From Mixta mediterraneensis (GTDB lineage: Bacteria; Pseudomonadota; Gammaproteobacteria; Enterobacterales; Enterobacteriaceae), in NCBI RefSeq assembly GCF_014946725.1, contig NZ_JACFXY010000002.1, forward strand, positions 1 to 64,000: a DNA stretch of 64,000 nucleotides. Reading direction: 5' to 3'. The notes beneath the pieces were generated by a model that saw only the letters and a list, made by a program, of their open reading frames with translations, had not been told where the DNA came from and did not search any database. Position numbers and translations under genes: made by a program. Numbering within the stretch: the stretch's first letter is position 1; each line of letters begins with the position of its first letter. Of this stretch, positions 26,315-36,668 are shown in pieces.

Positions 26315-26722
26315 TCAACGACTCAGACGACGCATACGTTCAGAAGGCGTAATAATATCGGTGATACGCACGCCATATTTGTCGTTTACCACCACCACTT
26401 CACCCTGGGCGATTAAATAACCGTTGATCAAAATATCAAGCGGTTCACCCGCCAGGCCATCCAGCGCCACCACTGAACCCTGCGTCAGGCGCAGCAGTTC
26501 TTTGATCGTCATTTTAGTGCGACCCAGCTCCACGGTGAGCTTCACCGGAATATCCATGATCAGGTCAATGTCCTGCAGTGAGCCAGTCACGTTAGCGCTC
26601 TCAAACGTTTTAAACACATCGTCGCTTTGCGGCGCGCTGGTGCCAGCTTGCTCGTTCATTGCCTCAGCCCACAGATCGTCCGCAGAGATGTTATCATCGG
26701 ACGGTTTCTTGCTGTCACTCAT
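26315..26722 (-). CDS. fliN: FliN, C-ring switch protein
   Basis: A 135-residue protein with an acidic, variable N-terminus (SDSKKPSDDNISADDLWAEA) and the C-terminal SpoA domain: DIPVKLTVELGRTKMTIKEL, GSVVALDGLAGEPLDILING and YLIAQGEVVVVNDKYGVRIT. It forms the lower C-ring with FliM and docks the export ATPase through FliH. The gene overlaps fliM by 8 bp. Confidence 0.95.
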   Translation of the reverse strand: MSDSKKPSDDNISADDLWAEAMNEQAGTSAPQSDDVFKTFESANVTGSLQDIDLIMDIPVKLTVELGRTKMTIKELLRLTQGSVVALDGLAGEPLDILINGYLIAQGEVVVVNDKYGVRITDIITPSERMRRLSR

Positions 26723-27722
26723 TGGGCTGTTCCTCGTTCAGCGAATTCAAAATTGGGTTAATCAGATGTTCGACACGCAGGGCATATTGGCCATTCATCG
26801 TGCCATATTGGCTGGTCAATACCGGAACGCCATCCACATGGGCGATAATGCGTTCGGGCTTCTCAATGGGCAGCACATCGCCTGGTTTCAGCTGCAAAAT
26901 GCGTGACAGACGGAGTGAAGTCTCAGCAAAATGCGCAATCAGCTCCAGTTCAGAGTGCTGTACCTGCTTCACCAGGGTATCGCGCCAGTGATTATCTTCC
27001 TGACGGGAATTCTCCAGCGGCGGGGTCACCAGCAGGTCGCGCAGCGGCTCAATCATCGAAAACGGGATACAAAAATTAAATTCACCGACCAGGGTACCAA
27101 ACTCCACCTGGGACGGCGTGTTAACCACAATGTCGTTGGGTGAAGTCGTGATATTGGTAAATTTTACCTGCATCTCGGAACGCACATATTCCACTTCCAG
27201 CGGATAAATGGCCTTCCATGCATCGCTGTAGCCCTCCAGCGCCAGCTTCAGCATGCGACGAATCACGCGTTGTTCGGTGTGAGTAAATTCACGGCCTTCC
27301 ACTTTTGTCGGGAAGCGGCCATCCCCACCAAACAGATTATCAACTGCGATAAAGACCAGGCTTGGCGAAAACACCACCAACGCTGTACCACGTAGCGGCT
27401 TCAGGTGGATCAGGTTCAGGTTAGTTGGCACCGGTAAATTGCGGGCAAACTCATGATAGGGCTGAATCTTGATCGCACCGACGGAAATATCCGGGCTACG
27501 GCGCAGCAGGTTAAATAGCGCCATACGGAACTGACGAGCAAAACGCTCGTTAATAATTTCCAGCGCCTGCAGACGTTCACGGATGACGCGACGCTGCGTA
27601 TTCGGGTCGTAAGGGCGAATATCGCCTTCCGGCCCGTTCTGTTGCTTTTCATCTGCCGGGCTGTCACTGTCGCCGTTTAACAGCGCGTCAATTTCAGCCT
27701 GGGAGAGAATGTTATCGCCCAT
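26715..27722 (-). CDS. fliM: FliM, C-ring switch protein
   Basis: A 335-residue protein. The N-terminal LSQAEIDALLNG is the CheY-P binding peptide, followed by the middle CheC-like domain and a C-terminal SpoA domain resembling FliN. FliM transmits CheY-P binding to the rotor. It lies 4 bp after fliL and overlaps fliN. Confidence 0.96.
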   Translation of the reverse strand: MGDNILSQAEIDALLNGDSDSPADEKQQNGPEGDIRPYDPNTQRRVIRERLQALEIINERFARQFRMALFNLLRRSPDISVGAIKIQPYHEFARNLPVPTNLNLIHLKPLRGTALVVFSPSLVFIAVDNLFGGDGRFPTKVEGREFTHTEQRVIRRMLKLALEGYSDAWKAIYPLEVEYVRSEMQVKFTNITTSPNDIVVNTPSQVEFGTLVGEFNFCIPFSMIEPLRDLLVTPPLENSRQEDNHWRDTLVKQVQHSELELIAHFAETSLRLSRILQLKPGDVLPIEKPERIIAHVDGVPVLTSQYGTMNGQYALRVEHLINPILNSLNEEQPNE

Positions 27723-27726
27723 TGAT

Positions 27727-28212
27727 TCACCTCAAAATGAAGGCAGTAAACAGCACATCGCTTACGACCTGCGGAGGTTGACCTTTTACCAGCGGTGGTG
27801 CCAGCACCTGTTTGATTTGCTCAATAAGCGCTTGCTTTCCTTGCTCCGACGCTAGCGCAGCCGCGCTCTGTCGCGAGAGCAGCAGCAGCAAACGGCTGCG
27901 CACCTCAGGCAGATAATCATTCATCCGACGACGGGTTTCTTCATCCGGCAGACGCAGGGTAAAACCTACGTACAGCACGCGATCAAGATCGTTGTCGGGA
28001 TTGACCAGGTTAACCGTAAATGTATCAAGTGCAAAAAAGACCGGGGCGGCAGGCGGTTCGACTTTCGCAACTTCCGGCTTATCGTCCTTGTGTTTATTCA
28101 TCATTCGCCAGACTGCATAGCCTGCTACGCTGCAAGCGGCGAGAGTTACAATGAGTAACATCGGAATTAAAATTGAACGTTTGCGGCCTTTAGCTTTCGC
28201 TGTATCAGACAT
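27727..28212 (-). CDS. fliL: FliL, stator-associated basal body protein
   Basis: A 161-residue single-pass membrane protein: a cytoplasmic basic N-terminus ([18 protein letters not shown]), one TM helix, a linker rich in Lys/Glu/Pro, and a periplasmic FliL domain ([40 protein letters not shown]). FliL surrounds stators and supports torque. A hairpin lies in the 129-bp gap upstream, between fliK and fliL. Confidence 0.95.
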   Translation of the reverse strand: MSDTAKAKGRKRSILIPMLLIVTLAACSVAGYAVWRMMNKHKDDKPEVAKVEPPAAPVFFALDTFTVNLVNPDNDLDRVLYVGFTLRLPDEETRRRMNDYLPEVRSRLLLLLSRQSAAALASEQGKQALIEQIKQVLAPPLVKGQPPQVVSDVLFTAFILR

Positions 28213-28271
28213 TTTTGCAGTTACTTCCTGTGAATTATGAACAAGCCTCTCGGCTCGCCTGGACAGATTAT

Positions 28272-28311
28272 CCCGCGTCTTAAGTCAAACAATGGGAAGA
28301 AAAGACGCGGG
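28272..28311 (-). repeat. Intra-operon hairpin between fliK and fliL
   Basis: Perfect 10-bp arms CCCGCGTCTT (28272-28281) and AAGACGCGGG (28302-28311) with a 20-nt loop. There is no T run on the minus strand, so it is more likely an RNA-stability element or weak attenuator than a full terminator. It separates fliFGHIJK-type from fliLMNOPQR-type messages. Confidence 0.7.
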
Positions 28312-28341
28312 TTTTAGGCTTACCTTCAGCGTTTGTTGCTA

Positions 28342-29598
28342 TCAGGCAAAAGTGTCGACTGCACCGTTGCCCGCCAGACGCGCCTGAAGGGCAGCCGGTA
28401 CGGCAATGGGCGTTATATCATTATCACTGTCCTGAGAGAAAGAGAAGTTGCCGTGCTGTCCGTCGCGCCGCGCCTCCTGTTGTGGTTGCTGGAAGCTCTG
28501 GCCTTGTGCGGAACTGTCACTGCTCACCTGACTCTCGCCCAGGTTGATGCCGCTGTCAGCCAGCGCGGTTCGCAGCTGAGGCAGCGCGGCTTCCAGTGCG
28601 GCCCGAACGTGGCTGTGGCTGGAAACCATATTTATCTGGGCCGTGTCGTTATCCAGTTTCAGACTGATCTGGATGCTCCCCAGATCTTCCGGATGCAAAC
28701 GCAGCTCTGCATTCTGTTGACCGTTACGGCTGAACATTACAATTTGCTGGCTCAGCGCCTGCTGCCATTCGTTACTGCCAAGCTGCGCATTCAGCATTGG
28801 CGTTGACGGCGTGTTAGTGGTTGCTGATGCATTCAACGGCGTAGCCAGCGAACGGGTGCTGGAGAGCGACGCGCCGGTTAGCAGCACGTTATCGCTGGCG
28901 CTGTCCTTCGCCGCAGGCTGATCGTCCTGCTTGCTCCAGCCGTTCAACGCCTGCTGAAAATTGCCGTCAAGATCCTGCATCGTGCTGTTATTCGCTGCTG
29001 CCGGGCTGCTGTTACTGGCCGTTGCATTAACAGTACTGTTTACCAGGCCCGCATCGCTGGCTTTCGCGCCTTTTCCTTCCGGCTTGTCGTGCTGGCTGGC
29101 TAGCGCACTGTTCACCGCCTGCGATAGCGTTGACAAGACGCTGCGACGCGCATCCCCCGGTATTAACGCGCTGCTGGCAACCTGGCTGGCGTCGCGGGTC
29201 GTAGTTGCTGGTAACATCGCGAAAAGCGCCTGCATGTTTTGCATGTCACTGGCGCTTAAGGTAGTGGCATCTTGTTTATCTTTATCATCGGCTGATTTTG
29301 TGTCGGCTTTAATATTTTCCGGCTTCAGCAGGGCATTAAGCGCATCGGGATTTGCCAGCGCTGCCAGGAGGGCATCGCGCGGGCTGTCTGACTTACTATC
29401 CGCATCATTTTCTGTCGTCTGATCAGCTATTTGCGTTGCGCTGCCTTGCTGCTTTGCCAGCGTCGATAAATGTTGGCTCAACGCTGTCACAAAGCCCTGT
29501 GGCTGCGAATCAGCGCCCGGTGAGATGTCCGATGAAACGGACGCATCCGTGTTCCCGCTCGCAGCGGTTTGGGTGCTTATGTTCGGTAACGTAATCAT
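28342..29598 (-). CDS. fliK: FliK, hook-length control protein
   Basis: A 418-residue soluble protein with a long, low-complexity Ser/Ala/Asp/Gln N-terminal ruler region and a folded C-terminal domain ([40 protein letters not shown]) that switches export specificity via FlhB. The N-terminal part is poorly conserved, as usual. The start overlaps the fliJ stop by 4 bp. Confidence 0.93.
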   Translation of the reverse strand: MITLPNISTQTAASGNTDASVSSDISPGADSQPQGFVTALSQHLSTLAKQQGSATQIADQTTENDADSKSDSPRDALLAALANPDALNALLKPENIKADTKSADDKDKQDATTLSASDMQNMQALFAMLPATTTRDASQVASSALIPGDARRSVLSTLSQAVNSALASQHDKPEGKGAKASDAGLVNSTVNATASNSSPAAANNSTMQDLDGNFQQALNGWSKQDDQPAAKDSASDNVLLTGASLSSTRSLATPLNASATTNTPSTPMLNAQLGSNEWQQALSQQIVMFSRNGQQNAELRLHPEDLGSIQISLKLDNDTAQINMVSSHSHVRAALEAALPQLRTALADSGINLGESQVSSDSSAQGQSFQQPQQEARRDGQHGNFSFSQDSDNDITPIAVPAALQARLAGNGAVDTFA

Positions 29599-30038
29599 TC
29601 GCCTCTCCTTAATGCGGCCCGTTGGGCAAATTCATCCATCCGTTTCTGATCGAGACGGTTTTCTTGTCGTAATGCATTTTCAGCCGCGCGCGTAATTAAC
29701 GTTTGATAAGCGTTCAGGCGCTGCTGTTTCTCGCGCCAGTTCACCAGCGCCTGCTCCAGGCGCTGGTTCCAGTGCTGGAGTTGGTTACGGTGCTGCTCAA
29801 TGGCTTTTTCTAACGTCTGGATAAACTGGTGATAGTTGGTCCAGCGGGTGCTGGCGATCCCGCTCGACATATCGGTGTTGAGCTTGTGGCGATATTCGTC
29901 CTGGTAATCGAGCAACATGGTGAGCTGCTGATCGGCGGCTTGCTGGCCGCGGCGCATGTCGCCTAAAAAAATGGCGGCTTTTTCCAGATCTTGCTCCGCC
30001 AGATCGCGCAGTGTGTCGATAGCATTCGCTGTTTTCAT
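29595..30038 (-). CDS. fliJ: FliJ, flagellar export chaperone
   Basis: A 147-residue, almost entirely helical, highly charged protein ([38 protein letters not shown]), a two-helix coiled coil as in FliJ. It inserts into the FliI hexamer and escorts chaperones. It is 19 bp after fliI. Confidence 0.93.
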   Translation of the reverse strand: MKTANAIDTLRDLAEQDLEKAAIFLGDMRRGQQAADQQLTMLLDYQDEYRHKLNTDMSSGIASTRWTNYHQFIQTLEKAIEQHRNQLQHWNQRLEQALVNWREKQQRLNAYQTLITRAAENALRQENRLDQKRMDEFAQRAALRRGE

Positions 30039-30057
30039 TGCCGTTACCTCGCGTTAA

Positions 30058-31419
30058 CTAACCGAACAGGGCATGCAGATGCAGGCAGGCGTCGTCGTAA
30101 TCGCTGCGTTCAAAGATGCCTTGTTGCAGAAAGGCTTCCATCTGTGGATAGAGTTTGATGGCTTTATCCAGCATGGGGTCGCTGCCTGCCGCATAAGCGC
30201 CGACGCTGACCAGATCGCGGTTGCGCTGGAAACTGGACAGCAATTGCTTGTACTGGCGAACCTGGGCGTAGTGATTCTCATCAATCAACGACGTCATGGC
30301 GCGGCTGATCGAAGCTTCGATGTCAATGGCCGGATAGTGACCGGCTTCCGCCAGACGGCGCGATAACACGATGTGGCCATCGAGAATGGCACGCGCCGAA
30401 TCAGCAATCGGGTCCTGCTGATCATCACCTTCCGTTAAAACGGTATAAAAGGCGGTGATGGAGCCGCCGCCGTCAATGCCGTTACCGGCACGTTCCACCA
30501 GTGCAGGCAGTTTGGCGAATACCGAAGGTGGATAGCCTTTGGTTGCCGGTGGCTCGCCGATCGCCAGCGCGATTTCACGCTGTGCCATGGCATAGCGGGT
30601 CAGGGAATCCATAATCAGCAGCACATGCTGGCCGCGATCGCGAAAGTCCTCGGCGATGCGGGTGGCGTAAGCGGCACCCTGCATACGTAATAAAGGCGAC
30701 ACATCGGCAGGCGCTGCGATCACCACTGAGCGGGCACGGCCTTCGGCACCCAGGATATTCTCGATAAAATCTTTGACTTCACGGCCACGTTCACCAATCA
30801 GGCCAACAACAATCACATCCGCTTCGGTGTAACGCGCCATCATGCCGAGCAGCACGCTTTTACCTACGCCGGAACCGGCAAACAGGCCCATACGCTGGCC
30901 GCGTCCCACGGTGAGCAGGGCGTTAATTGCGCGCACGCCGGTATCCAACACGTCTGTAATTGGGGTGCGTTGCAGCGGGTTGAACGGTGGGGTGATCAGT
31001 GGCGCACGATAGCCCGTATCAGGTGAGGGTAAGCCATCCAACGGACGTCCGCTGCCATCCAGCACGCGACCCAACAACTGTGGGCCCAGCAATAACTGCT
31101 TACCGGCCTGCGGATTTTCGCTCGTCTGGCGGGCATAAACGCGGGCGCCGGGCAAAATGCCATCCACCTCTTCCAGTGGCATCAAAAACAGTTTCTGACC
31201 GTTAAAACCCACGACTTCACTTTCAACTTCAGTAATATTTTTGCCATTGTTACGTTCAATAACGCAGGTGGCGCCAAGCGGCAACTGCAAGCCGGTCGCT
31301 TCCAGTACCAGACCGGTGGCGCGCGTTAAACGGCCATAACGGCGAACCGCCTGCACTTGCGCAATGCGGTTTTCAAACGCGTCGAGCGCACCAAGCCAGC
31401 GATTGAGGCGCGTGGTCAT
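30058..31419 (-). CDS. fliI: FliI, flagellum-specific export ATPase
   Basis: A 453-residue F1-beta-like ATPase: Walker [31 protein letters not shown], Walker [19 protein letters not shown], then [20 protein letters not shown]. It energises flagellar protein export with FliH and FliJ. The ATG at 31419 overlaps the fliH stop (TAATG) and gives the normal [15 protein letters not shown] start; a longer open frame upstream lies inside fliH and is not real. Confidence 0.96.
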   Translation of the reverse strand: MTTRLNRWLGALDAFENRIAQVQAVRRYGRLTRATGLVLEATGLQLPLGATCVIERNNGKNITEVESEVVGFNGQKLFLMPLEEVDGILPGARVYARQTSENPQAGKQLLLGPQLLGRVLDGSGRPLDGLPSPDTGYRAPLITPPFNPLQRTPITDVLDTGVRAINALLTVGRGQRMGLFAGSGVGKSVLLGMMARYTEADVIVVGLIGERGREVKDFIENILGAEGRARSVVIAAPADVSPLLRMQGAAYATRIAEDFRDRGQHVLLIMDSLTRYAMAQREIALAIGEPPATKGYPPSVFAKLPALVERAGNGIDGGGSITAFYTVLTEGDDQQDPIADSARAILDGHIVLSRRLAEAGHYPAIDIEASISRAMTSLIDENHYAQVRQYKQLLSSFQRNRDLVSVGAYAAGSDPMLDKAIKLYPQMEAFLQQGIFERSDYDDACLHLHALFG

Positions 31420-32111
31420 TACAGCTCTCCCGGCGCGGCAAGGCGGCATAATTCCTGCCAGCGCGTCGCCACGCTGGCGTCGAGATCGCCATCTTCTGCG
31501 CTGAGTTTGCAACCGCCCGGATGCAGCGTGTTATCCGCCAGCAGGCGCCAGCCGTGTAGATCGAGCGTCGGGCCGAGCGTCTGCTCAATGCGTTGTAAAT
31601 CGTCAGGATGTACGCGTAACTGTGGTTTTCCGCTGAACATCGGCTCCTGTTGTATCAGCTGCTGGATTTGACGCAGCAGGGCGCTGCCATCCACAGTGGT
31701 GGCCTGGCCAATGACTGAACGTGCGGCTTCCAGCGCCAGCTGCATCAAACGCGCCGCAATCACGCTGTCCAGCGACTCCAGCGTATTCTGGAACTCCGTT
31801 ACCAGCTGCTGCATTCGTGCCTGCAAGGGTGCCTGCTGCTGCTGGGCATCGGCTAACCCTTGCTGAAAACCAGCGTCATAACCGGCTTTCTGGCCTTCTG
31901 CAAAACCCTGCTGATGGCCTTCGGTATAGCCTTGTCCCTGTGCTTCTTTGCGCATCTGCTGTTGCAGGCGTTCAAGCTGTTGCTGCTGCTCGTCCGCTTC
32001 GCTTGCGAAGGTAGCGATTTCCGGCTGTGGTTCCGCTTCCGGCTCGTCAACACGGCCTAAATCCATCGGCTGCCACAATTGCCACGGGCGGGCGGAAAAT
32101 GCATCAGACAT
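31419..32111 (-). CDS. fliH: FliH, regulator of the export ATPase
   Basis: A 230-residue protein with a Trp-rich N-terminus ([14 protein letters not shown]) that docks to FliN/FlhA. The centre is glutamine-rich with GxxxG repeats ([20 protein letters not shown]), and the conserved C-terminal domain ends [17 protein letters not shown]. The ATG at 32111 overlaps fliG by 8 bp; in-frame codons upstream lie inside fliG. Confidence 0.94.
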   Translation of the reverse strand: MSDAFSARPWQLWQPMDLGRVDEPEAEPQPEIATFASEADEQQQQLERLQQQMRKEAQGQGYTEGHQQGFAEGQKAGYDAGFQQGLADAQQQQAPLQARMQQLVTEFQNTLESLDSVIAARLMQLALEAARSVIGQATTVDGSALLRQIQQLIQQEPMFSGKPQLRVHPDDLQRIEQTLGPTLDLHGWRLLADNTLHPGGCKLSAEDGDLDASVATRWQELCRLAAPGEL

Positions 32112-33096
32112 AGGTTTCCTCGCCGCCGCCAATCATCATTTCGCCAGCTTCGGCCAGGCGGCGTACCACCAGCAGAATGGCTTTCTGCTCGTTCTCCACC
32201 GCAGACATACGCACGGGGCCCCGGTTGGTCAGGTCGTCGCGCAGAATGTCGGCGGCACGCGCCGACATATTCTTGAGGAACTTTTCGCGCAGCGGCTGCT
32301 CGGCCCCTTTCAGGGCGATCAGCAACTGCTCAGATTCTATTTCCTGCAACAGACGCTGGATGCTGCGGTCGTCCACTTCCACCAGGTTTTCGAACAGGAA
32401 CATCTCGTCGATAATTTTCTGGGCCAGCTCGCCATCGAAGTCGCGAACGGCTTCGATAACCGCTTCTTCCTGCTGCGTTTTCATCAGGTTGATAATTTCT
32501 GCTGCGGTTCTTACGCCGCCCATCTTCGCGCGCTTGAGGTTGGTGCCATCCAGCAGGCCGTTCAGCACTTCGGTCAGTTCCGCCAGCGCTGCGGGTTGAA
32601 CACCGCCGAAAGTGGCGATACGCAGCATCACATCGTGGCGCAGGCGTTCGTCGAAAAACGCCAGAATATCGGCTGCCTGACTGCGTTTGAGATGGACCAG
32701 AATGGTAGCGATAATCTGTGGATGCTCATCGCGAATCAGGTCGGCGGCTGCCTGCGGTTCCATAAAGTTGAGCGTTTCCATGCCGCTGGTGGTTTCGCGC
32801 GTTTCAAGAATATCTTCCAGCAGGCTGGAAGCACGCTCTTCCCCCAGCGCCCTGACCAGCACCGCACGCAGATAGTCGTTGGAGTTAAGGCTGAGCGCGG
32901 CAAACTGCTCGGCATCTGCTTCAAACTCACGCAACACTTCAGTCAGCTGCTTGTGTGATACCTGACGCATATTGGCCATCGCGGCGCTGAGATGCTGCAC
33001 CTCACGTTGACTCAGGTGTTTGAACACCTCCGCAGCGCGCTCTTCGCCAATAGTCATCATCAAAATGGCGCTTTTTTCAGTACCGGTCAGACTCAT
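32104..33096 (-). CDS. fliG: FliG, rotor switch protein
   Basis: A 330-residue protein with N, middle and C armadillo-like domains. [20 protein letters not shown] begins the FliF-binding domain. The C-terminal charged helix SAEDREVQHLL-type stretch is represented here by [20 protein letters not shown] and [16 protein letters not shown], which contacts MotA. Overlaps fliF by 4 bp. Confidence 0.96.
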   Translation of the reverse strand: MSLTGTEKSAILMMTIGEERAAEVFKHLSQREVQHLSAAMANMRQVSHKQLTEVLREFEADAEQFAALSLNSNDYLRAVLVRALGEERASSLLEDILETRETTSGMETLNFMEPQAAADLIRDEHPQIIATILVHLKRSQAADILAFFDERLRHDVMLRIATFGGVQPAALAELTEVLNGLLDGTNLKRAKMGGVRTAAEIINLMKTQQEEAVIEAVRDFDGELAQKIIDEMFLFENLVEVDDRSIQRLLQEIESEQLLIALKGAEQPLREKFLKNMSARAADILRDDLTNRGPVRMSAVENEQKAILLVVRRLAEAGEMMIGGGEETYV

Positions 33097-34826
33097 AGTT
33101 CTTTACTCATCCAGTCGCGAATAACCAGCGCGACGACGCGCGGATCGTTTTCAGACATGTCGCGGATGCGCTGGCTTAAAACTTCAGCGCTCATACGGTT
33201 GTTCGATTTACGTTCCTGATCCAGTTCATCTTTACTGAGCTGAACGTTAAAGGCTTCTTCATCTTTCTGGGCGGAGAGCTGGGCAGCTGCCGCTTCGGCG
33301 GTCGCTTTCTCTGCATCCTGCTTACGCATCAGCTGCGGACGCACCAGCTTGCGATAGAGAACAAAGGCAACTAGCGCAATCAACAACCATTTACCGGCGC
33401 TTATCAGCTGATCAAAGAAGGCTTGCTGCTGCCAGAAGGGCAGATCGGTCACTGTCGGCTCGGTGGTATTGAACTGCGAATTCACCACGTTGATGCTGTC
33501 ACCGCGCGTTTGCGAATAACCCATCGCTTCGCGGGTTAAATTTTCAATCTGCTTCAGCTGTTGTTCATTCAGCGCAACCGCTTTGCCTTTTTCGTCTGTG
33601 CGATAATTCACCACCACGGCGACTGATAGACGCTGCACATCTCCCACGTTCATCTTGGTGTGACGAATGGTGCGGTCCAGCTCGTAGTTAACGGTGTCCT
33701 CATGATGAGAATTAGTGGGGCCTGAACTGGCAGCGGTGCTGAGTGCCTTCCCACTGTTCGCTGCGTTAGTTTGTCCGTTAGCATTTTGGCCATTGGCGTT
33801 TTGACCATTAGCCGCATTGTTAACGGGTGCATTAACCGGCGCGGTATTGGCTGGTGCAGGTTGATTTGACAGCGCGCCCGGCACGCCGCCGGGATAAGGA
33901 CTACCTGACTGTTCGCTGATGCTGGTCTGACGTGAGCGGATCGCTGAGTTATCCGGTTGTCCGTTTGGCTGATATTTTTCGTCAGTCTGCTCGCGGCTAT
34001 CAAAGTTGATTTGCGCAGTCACCTGAGCGTGAACATTTCCCTGTCCCAGAATGGGATTGAGGATCGCTTCGATACGCTGCTGATAACGTGCTTCAACTTC
34101 GGCGGCATATTTAAGCTGTGCATCGTTCAGATCACGACCGGCGGCATCAGAACGTGTCAGCAGACGACCGGTCTGATCGACCACGGTGACATTGCCCGGC
34201 GGTAAACCAGCAACGGCACTCGACACCATATGGACGATGGCCTGAATTTGGCCCTCATCCAGCGCACGTCCTGGTTGCAGCGTTAAGGTGACTGATGCTG
34301 ACGGCGCTTTTTGTTCGCGCACGAACAGTGTTGGTTTTGGCATCGCCAGATGAATGCGCGCTGTTTTTACCGGACCCAGCGTTTCGATAGTACGTGCCAG
34401 CTCACCTTCCAGTGCGCGCTGATAATTCACCTGTTCGCTGAACTGGCTGATGCCAAATTTTTCTTTATCTAATAATTCAAAACCAACCGAACCGCCTTTT
34501 GGCAAACCTTGCTGGGCCAGACGCAAACGCAGCTCATGTACCTTTTCATCGGGTACCATCAGCGCACCGCCGTTCGCGGCGAAGCGATAAGGGATATTCA
34601 TCTGGGTCAGTTGAGTAACAATCGCGCCGCCATCTTCATCGGTCAGATTGTTGTACAGCACGCTGTAATTTGGCGCTTTAGCCCATAACACCAATGCAAA
34701 AACCACCGCGATAGCCGCAGCGGTAGCAATCATTAAAGGAATACGCGGGTTGGCGCGCAGGCGGGCGAGAAGATCACTAAACCCTTTCTTTTCTTGATCC
34801 TGTGTGGCGGCTGCACTCGCATTCAT
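33093..34826 (-). CDS. fliF: FliF, MS-ring protein
   Basis: A 577-residue protein with two TM helices (near residues 27-46 and 452-472) flanking a periplasmic region with ring-building motifs ([38 protein letters not shown]). A low-complexity Asn/Gly/Ala repeat ([10 protein letters not shown]) sits around residues 340-360. The cytoplasmic tail binds FliG. It is the first gene of the minus-strand fliF-R cluster and is divergent from fliE. Confidence 0.96.
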   Translation of the reverse strand: MNASAAATQDQEKKGFSDLLARLRANPRIPLMIATAAAIAVVFALVLWAKAPNYSVLYNNLTDEDGGAIVTQLTQMNIPYRFAANGGALMVPDEKVHELRLRLAQQGLPKGGSVGFELLDKEKFGISQFSEQVNYQRALEGELARTIETLGPVKTARIHLAMPKPTLFVREQKAPSASVTLTLQPGRALDEGQIQAIVHMVSSAVAGLPPGNVTVVDQTGRLLTRSDAAGRDLNDAQLKYAAEVEARYQQRIEAILNPILGQGNVHAQVTAQINFDSREQTDEKYQPNGQPDNSAIRSRQTSISEQSGSPYPGGVPGALSNQPAPANTAPVNAPVNNAANGQNANGQNANGQTNAANSGKALSTAASSGPTNSHHEDTVNYELDRTIRHTKMNVGDVQRLSVAVVVNYRTDEKGKAVALNEQQLKQIENLTREAMGYSQTRGDSINVVNSQFNTTEPTVTDLPFWQQQAFFDQLISAGKWLLIALVAFVLYRKLVRPQLMRKQDAEKATAEAAAAQLSAQKDEEAFNVQLSKDELDQERKSNNRMSAEVLSQRIRDMSENDPRVVALVIRDWMSKEL

Positions 34827-35057
34827 GACCGATTCCTGCCTGACGTAATTGACCGGGTTAGTTGTAATGGCAAAACAGACTCCCTGATCTGCGTAAATAA
34901 AATTTCCACTTCAGTGCCTGGCATTATTTGATGAAACCCAAAATTTGATGGCTGAATAAGCCGGGTTTTTTGGGGTCATTTAGCGCCTTTGTCTCATTGA
35001 CAATGTGCTAACTTTCCGAACGTAGAAAATTCTCTGTCTTCAAATAAGGTATCGGCA
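34827..35057. promoter_or_regulatory. Divergent fliF/fliE promoter region
   Basis: A 231-bp region that must hold the class 2 promoters for both fliE and the fliF-R operon. FlhDC sites are too degenerate to place by eye. A TTGACA occurs at about 34998 on plus, but its spacing to a -10 (20 bp) is poor. Confidence 0.5.
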
Positions 35058-35369
35058 ATGACCATTCAGGCAATCGACGGTGTGCTGCAGCAGCTGCAAA
35101 CGGCTTCACTGCAGGCGAGCAATAAAAGCAGCGAAACCAGCAATCAGGTTGATTTCGGCGCAACCATGAAAGCGGCGCTGGACAAGATCAGCGAAACCCA
35201 AACCAGCGCCCGCGCCCAGGCGCAGGATTTTGAAATGGGTAAGCCTGGCGTTGCGCTGAATGATGTGATGGTCGATCTGCAGAAATCATCGATTTCCATG
35301 CAGATGGGAATTCAGGTCAGGAATAAATTGGTGTCGGCGTATACAGATGTGATGAATATGCAGGTTTAG
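35058..35369 (+). CDS. fliE: FliE, MS ring-rod junction protein
   Basis: A 103-residue protein (MTIQAIDGVLQQLQTASLQA at the start, DVMVDLQKSSISMQMGIQVR and NKLVSAYTDVMNMQV at the end), the normal length and C-terminal helix of FliE, which links the MS ring and rod and opens the export channel. It is divergent from fliF. A mobile-element scar begins 34 bp after its stop. Confidence 0.95.
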   Translation: MTIQAIDGVLQQLQTASLQASNKSSETSNQVDFGATMKAALDKISETQTSARAQAQDFEMGKPGVALNDVMVDLQKSSISMQMGIQVRNKLVSAYTDVMNMQV

Positions 35370-35402
35370 GTATCGTATGTATGATAATAAAGCTAATCTA
35401 AT

Positions 35403-35565
35403 TTAGATCGCTTCGTTATGGGACATCAGTGGGACAAAATCATTAAACTTTTCGTTTAACAGACTCCTTTGCATCTCGTCGTTTTCCTTCATCCAGGATC
35501 CGTACACCTGGTAAACCATCTGCGCATTTGCGTGACCCATCTGACTGGCGATGAAGTTTGGATTC
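35403..35565 (-). pseudogene. Tyrosine integrase, C-terminal fragment
   Basis: The minus strand encodes [20 protein letters not shown] then YGSWMKENDEMQRSLLNEKF and a stop at 35403. This is the C-terminal end of a phage-type tyrosine recombinase, with the HxxxR/Y catalytic tail (QMGHANAQMVYQVYG) that includes the nucleophile Tyr. The rest is replaced by an IS2-like fragment at ~35555-35565. It appears to be a different integrase family from the P4-type fragment at 36295-36470. Confidence 0.7.
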
Positions 35566-36073
35566 CGCTGTGACAATGGTGAAAAGCTGCGGATGACCTT
35601 CGCACAGGACTGCTGCGACAGGGAGATCATTGACTGGGCGGCGAGCACCGGAGGCTATGATAAAAAAACGGTGCAGGATGTAATGTTGGGCGCGGTGGAA
35701 AAACGCTTCGGCAGGGAGTTGCCCACAGAGTCGCTGGAATGGCTGACGGATAACGGCTCAGCCTACAAAGCGCATGAAACCAGGGCATTCGCCCGAATGC
35801 TGGGGCTTGAACCGTGCACGACAAGAGTGCGCAGCCCGGAAAGCAACGGTATAGCAGAAAGCTTCGTAAAAACGATAAAGCGTGACTACATCAGCATCGT
35901 GCCGAAACCAGACAGTCAGGCAGCGGTGATGAATCTGGCAGTGGCGTTCAGCCATTATAATGAGCATCATCCGCACAGCGCGCTGGGATACCGCTCACCA
36001 CGGGAATATATACGCAGGAAGTTATCGCAACCGTAAGAGAGTAAAGGCGTCTGGATATATAGGGTCAAATCCA
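35555..36073 (+). mobile_element. 5'-truncated IS2-like element (IS3 family)
   Basis: The element keeps the second half of orfB and its right inverted end (TCTGGATATATAGGGTCAAA at 36050, ending CCA at 36073), as in IS2. The left end and orfA are missing. It is joined at its left to the C-terminal fragment of an integrase on the opposite strand, with a short shared sequence near 35555-35568 obscuring the exact junction. It cannot transpose. Confidence 0.8.
35560..36036 (+). pseudogene. IS2-type transposase orfB, C-terminal fragment
   Basis: About 158 codons of the DDE transposase remain, from [20 protein letters not shown] through [20 protein letters not shown] (second Asp) and [20 protein letters not shown] (final Glu) to [15 protein letters not shown]. 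The first ~130 residues, including the first catalytic Asp, are lost, so it is inactive. Confidence 0.8.
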
Positions 36074-36294
36074 TTTAGCTCATCAACCAACCCGCAATAG
36101 CGCTGAGGAATCCCCAGTAATGGGCGGATGAGAAAAGGCAGGCATAGAAGTTTTGTGATCTGTTGCTTTGGGTTCGGTCTGCGAGCCAGTTCTAGCCGCT
36201 CAGCGGGAAGAATGCGGGTCCTTAGTCTGCTGGCGACGCTGAGTACAATCATCTCATCTGCACCATGCTTACTCACATTTATCCCGCGCCTCAG

Positions 36295-36470
36295 CAAGTT
36301 TCACCGCTGGATAATCACCCAATACAAATATGTTTGATTTGCCGTTAAGTTTAAACAGATAGCGCCACGTCTTTTTGTTGCTGGGTTTCACTTCGAGGTA
36401 CAGTCCGTTGAAATCATTGAGCTGGTAGACCTTTACGTTAGGCAGTACGGTATTAAGTATCAGTGAGCAT
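36295..36470 (-). pseudogene. P4-type integrase, N-terminal fragment with frameshifts
   Basis: From an ATG at 36470 the minus strand starts MLTDT, then is interrupted by indels. It resumes as VKVYQLNDFNGLYLEVKPSN and WRYLFKLNGKSNIFVLGDYP, ending in AVKLAEARD near 36295. This is the N-terminal DUF4102 domain of a P4-type integrase. Possible further decayed sequence (e.g. VSKHGAD) follows to ~36240. No catalytic domain adjoins. Confidence 0.7.
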
Positions 36471-36585
36471 AACGATTTTTTTATGTTTTTTTATACAGTC
36501 ATTGTGCTTGCCTGAAATGAAGATGGAAGTTGATCGTACTCATTTTTGACCTGGAGTTCATAAGGTCATGTGTGACGCCTCGAAA

Positions 36586-36614
36586 CGAAAAATCCACGCA
36601 ATTGCGTGGATTTT
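36586..36614 (-). terminator. Terminator of the pth-ychF transcript
   Basis: A perfect palindrome, AAATCCACGC / GCGTGGATTT (36590-36613), is followed by T residues on the minus strand, 55 bp after the ychF stop. Confidence 0.75.
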
Positions 36615-36668
36615 AGGAGGTTTTTTAGTATTCGTGAGCTTTACTGAAACCACGTAAGGCAGTAGAAA

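Noticed and set aside
31948..32958. 336-codon plus-strand open frame antisense to fliH/fliG
   Set aside because: It mirrors the codon structure of fliG and fliH, which are unambiguous; no ribosome-binding site or domain.
34998..35030. TTGACA upstream of fliE as a sigma-70 promoter
   Set aside because: The nearest -10-like hexamer is 20 bp away and fliE is expected to use an FlhDC-dependent class 2 promoter.
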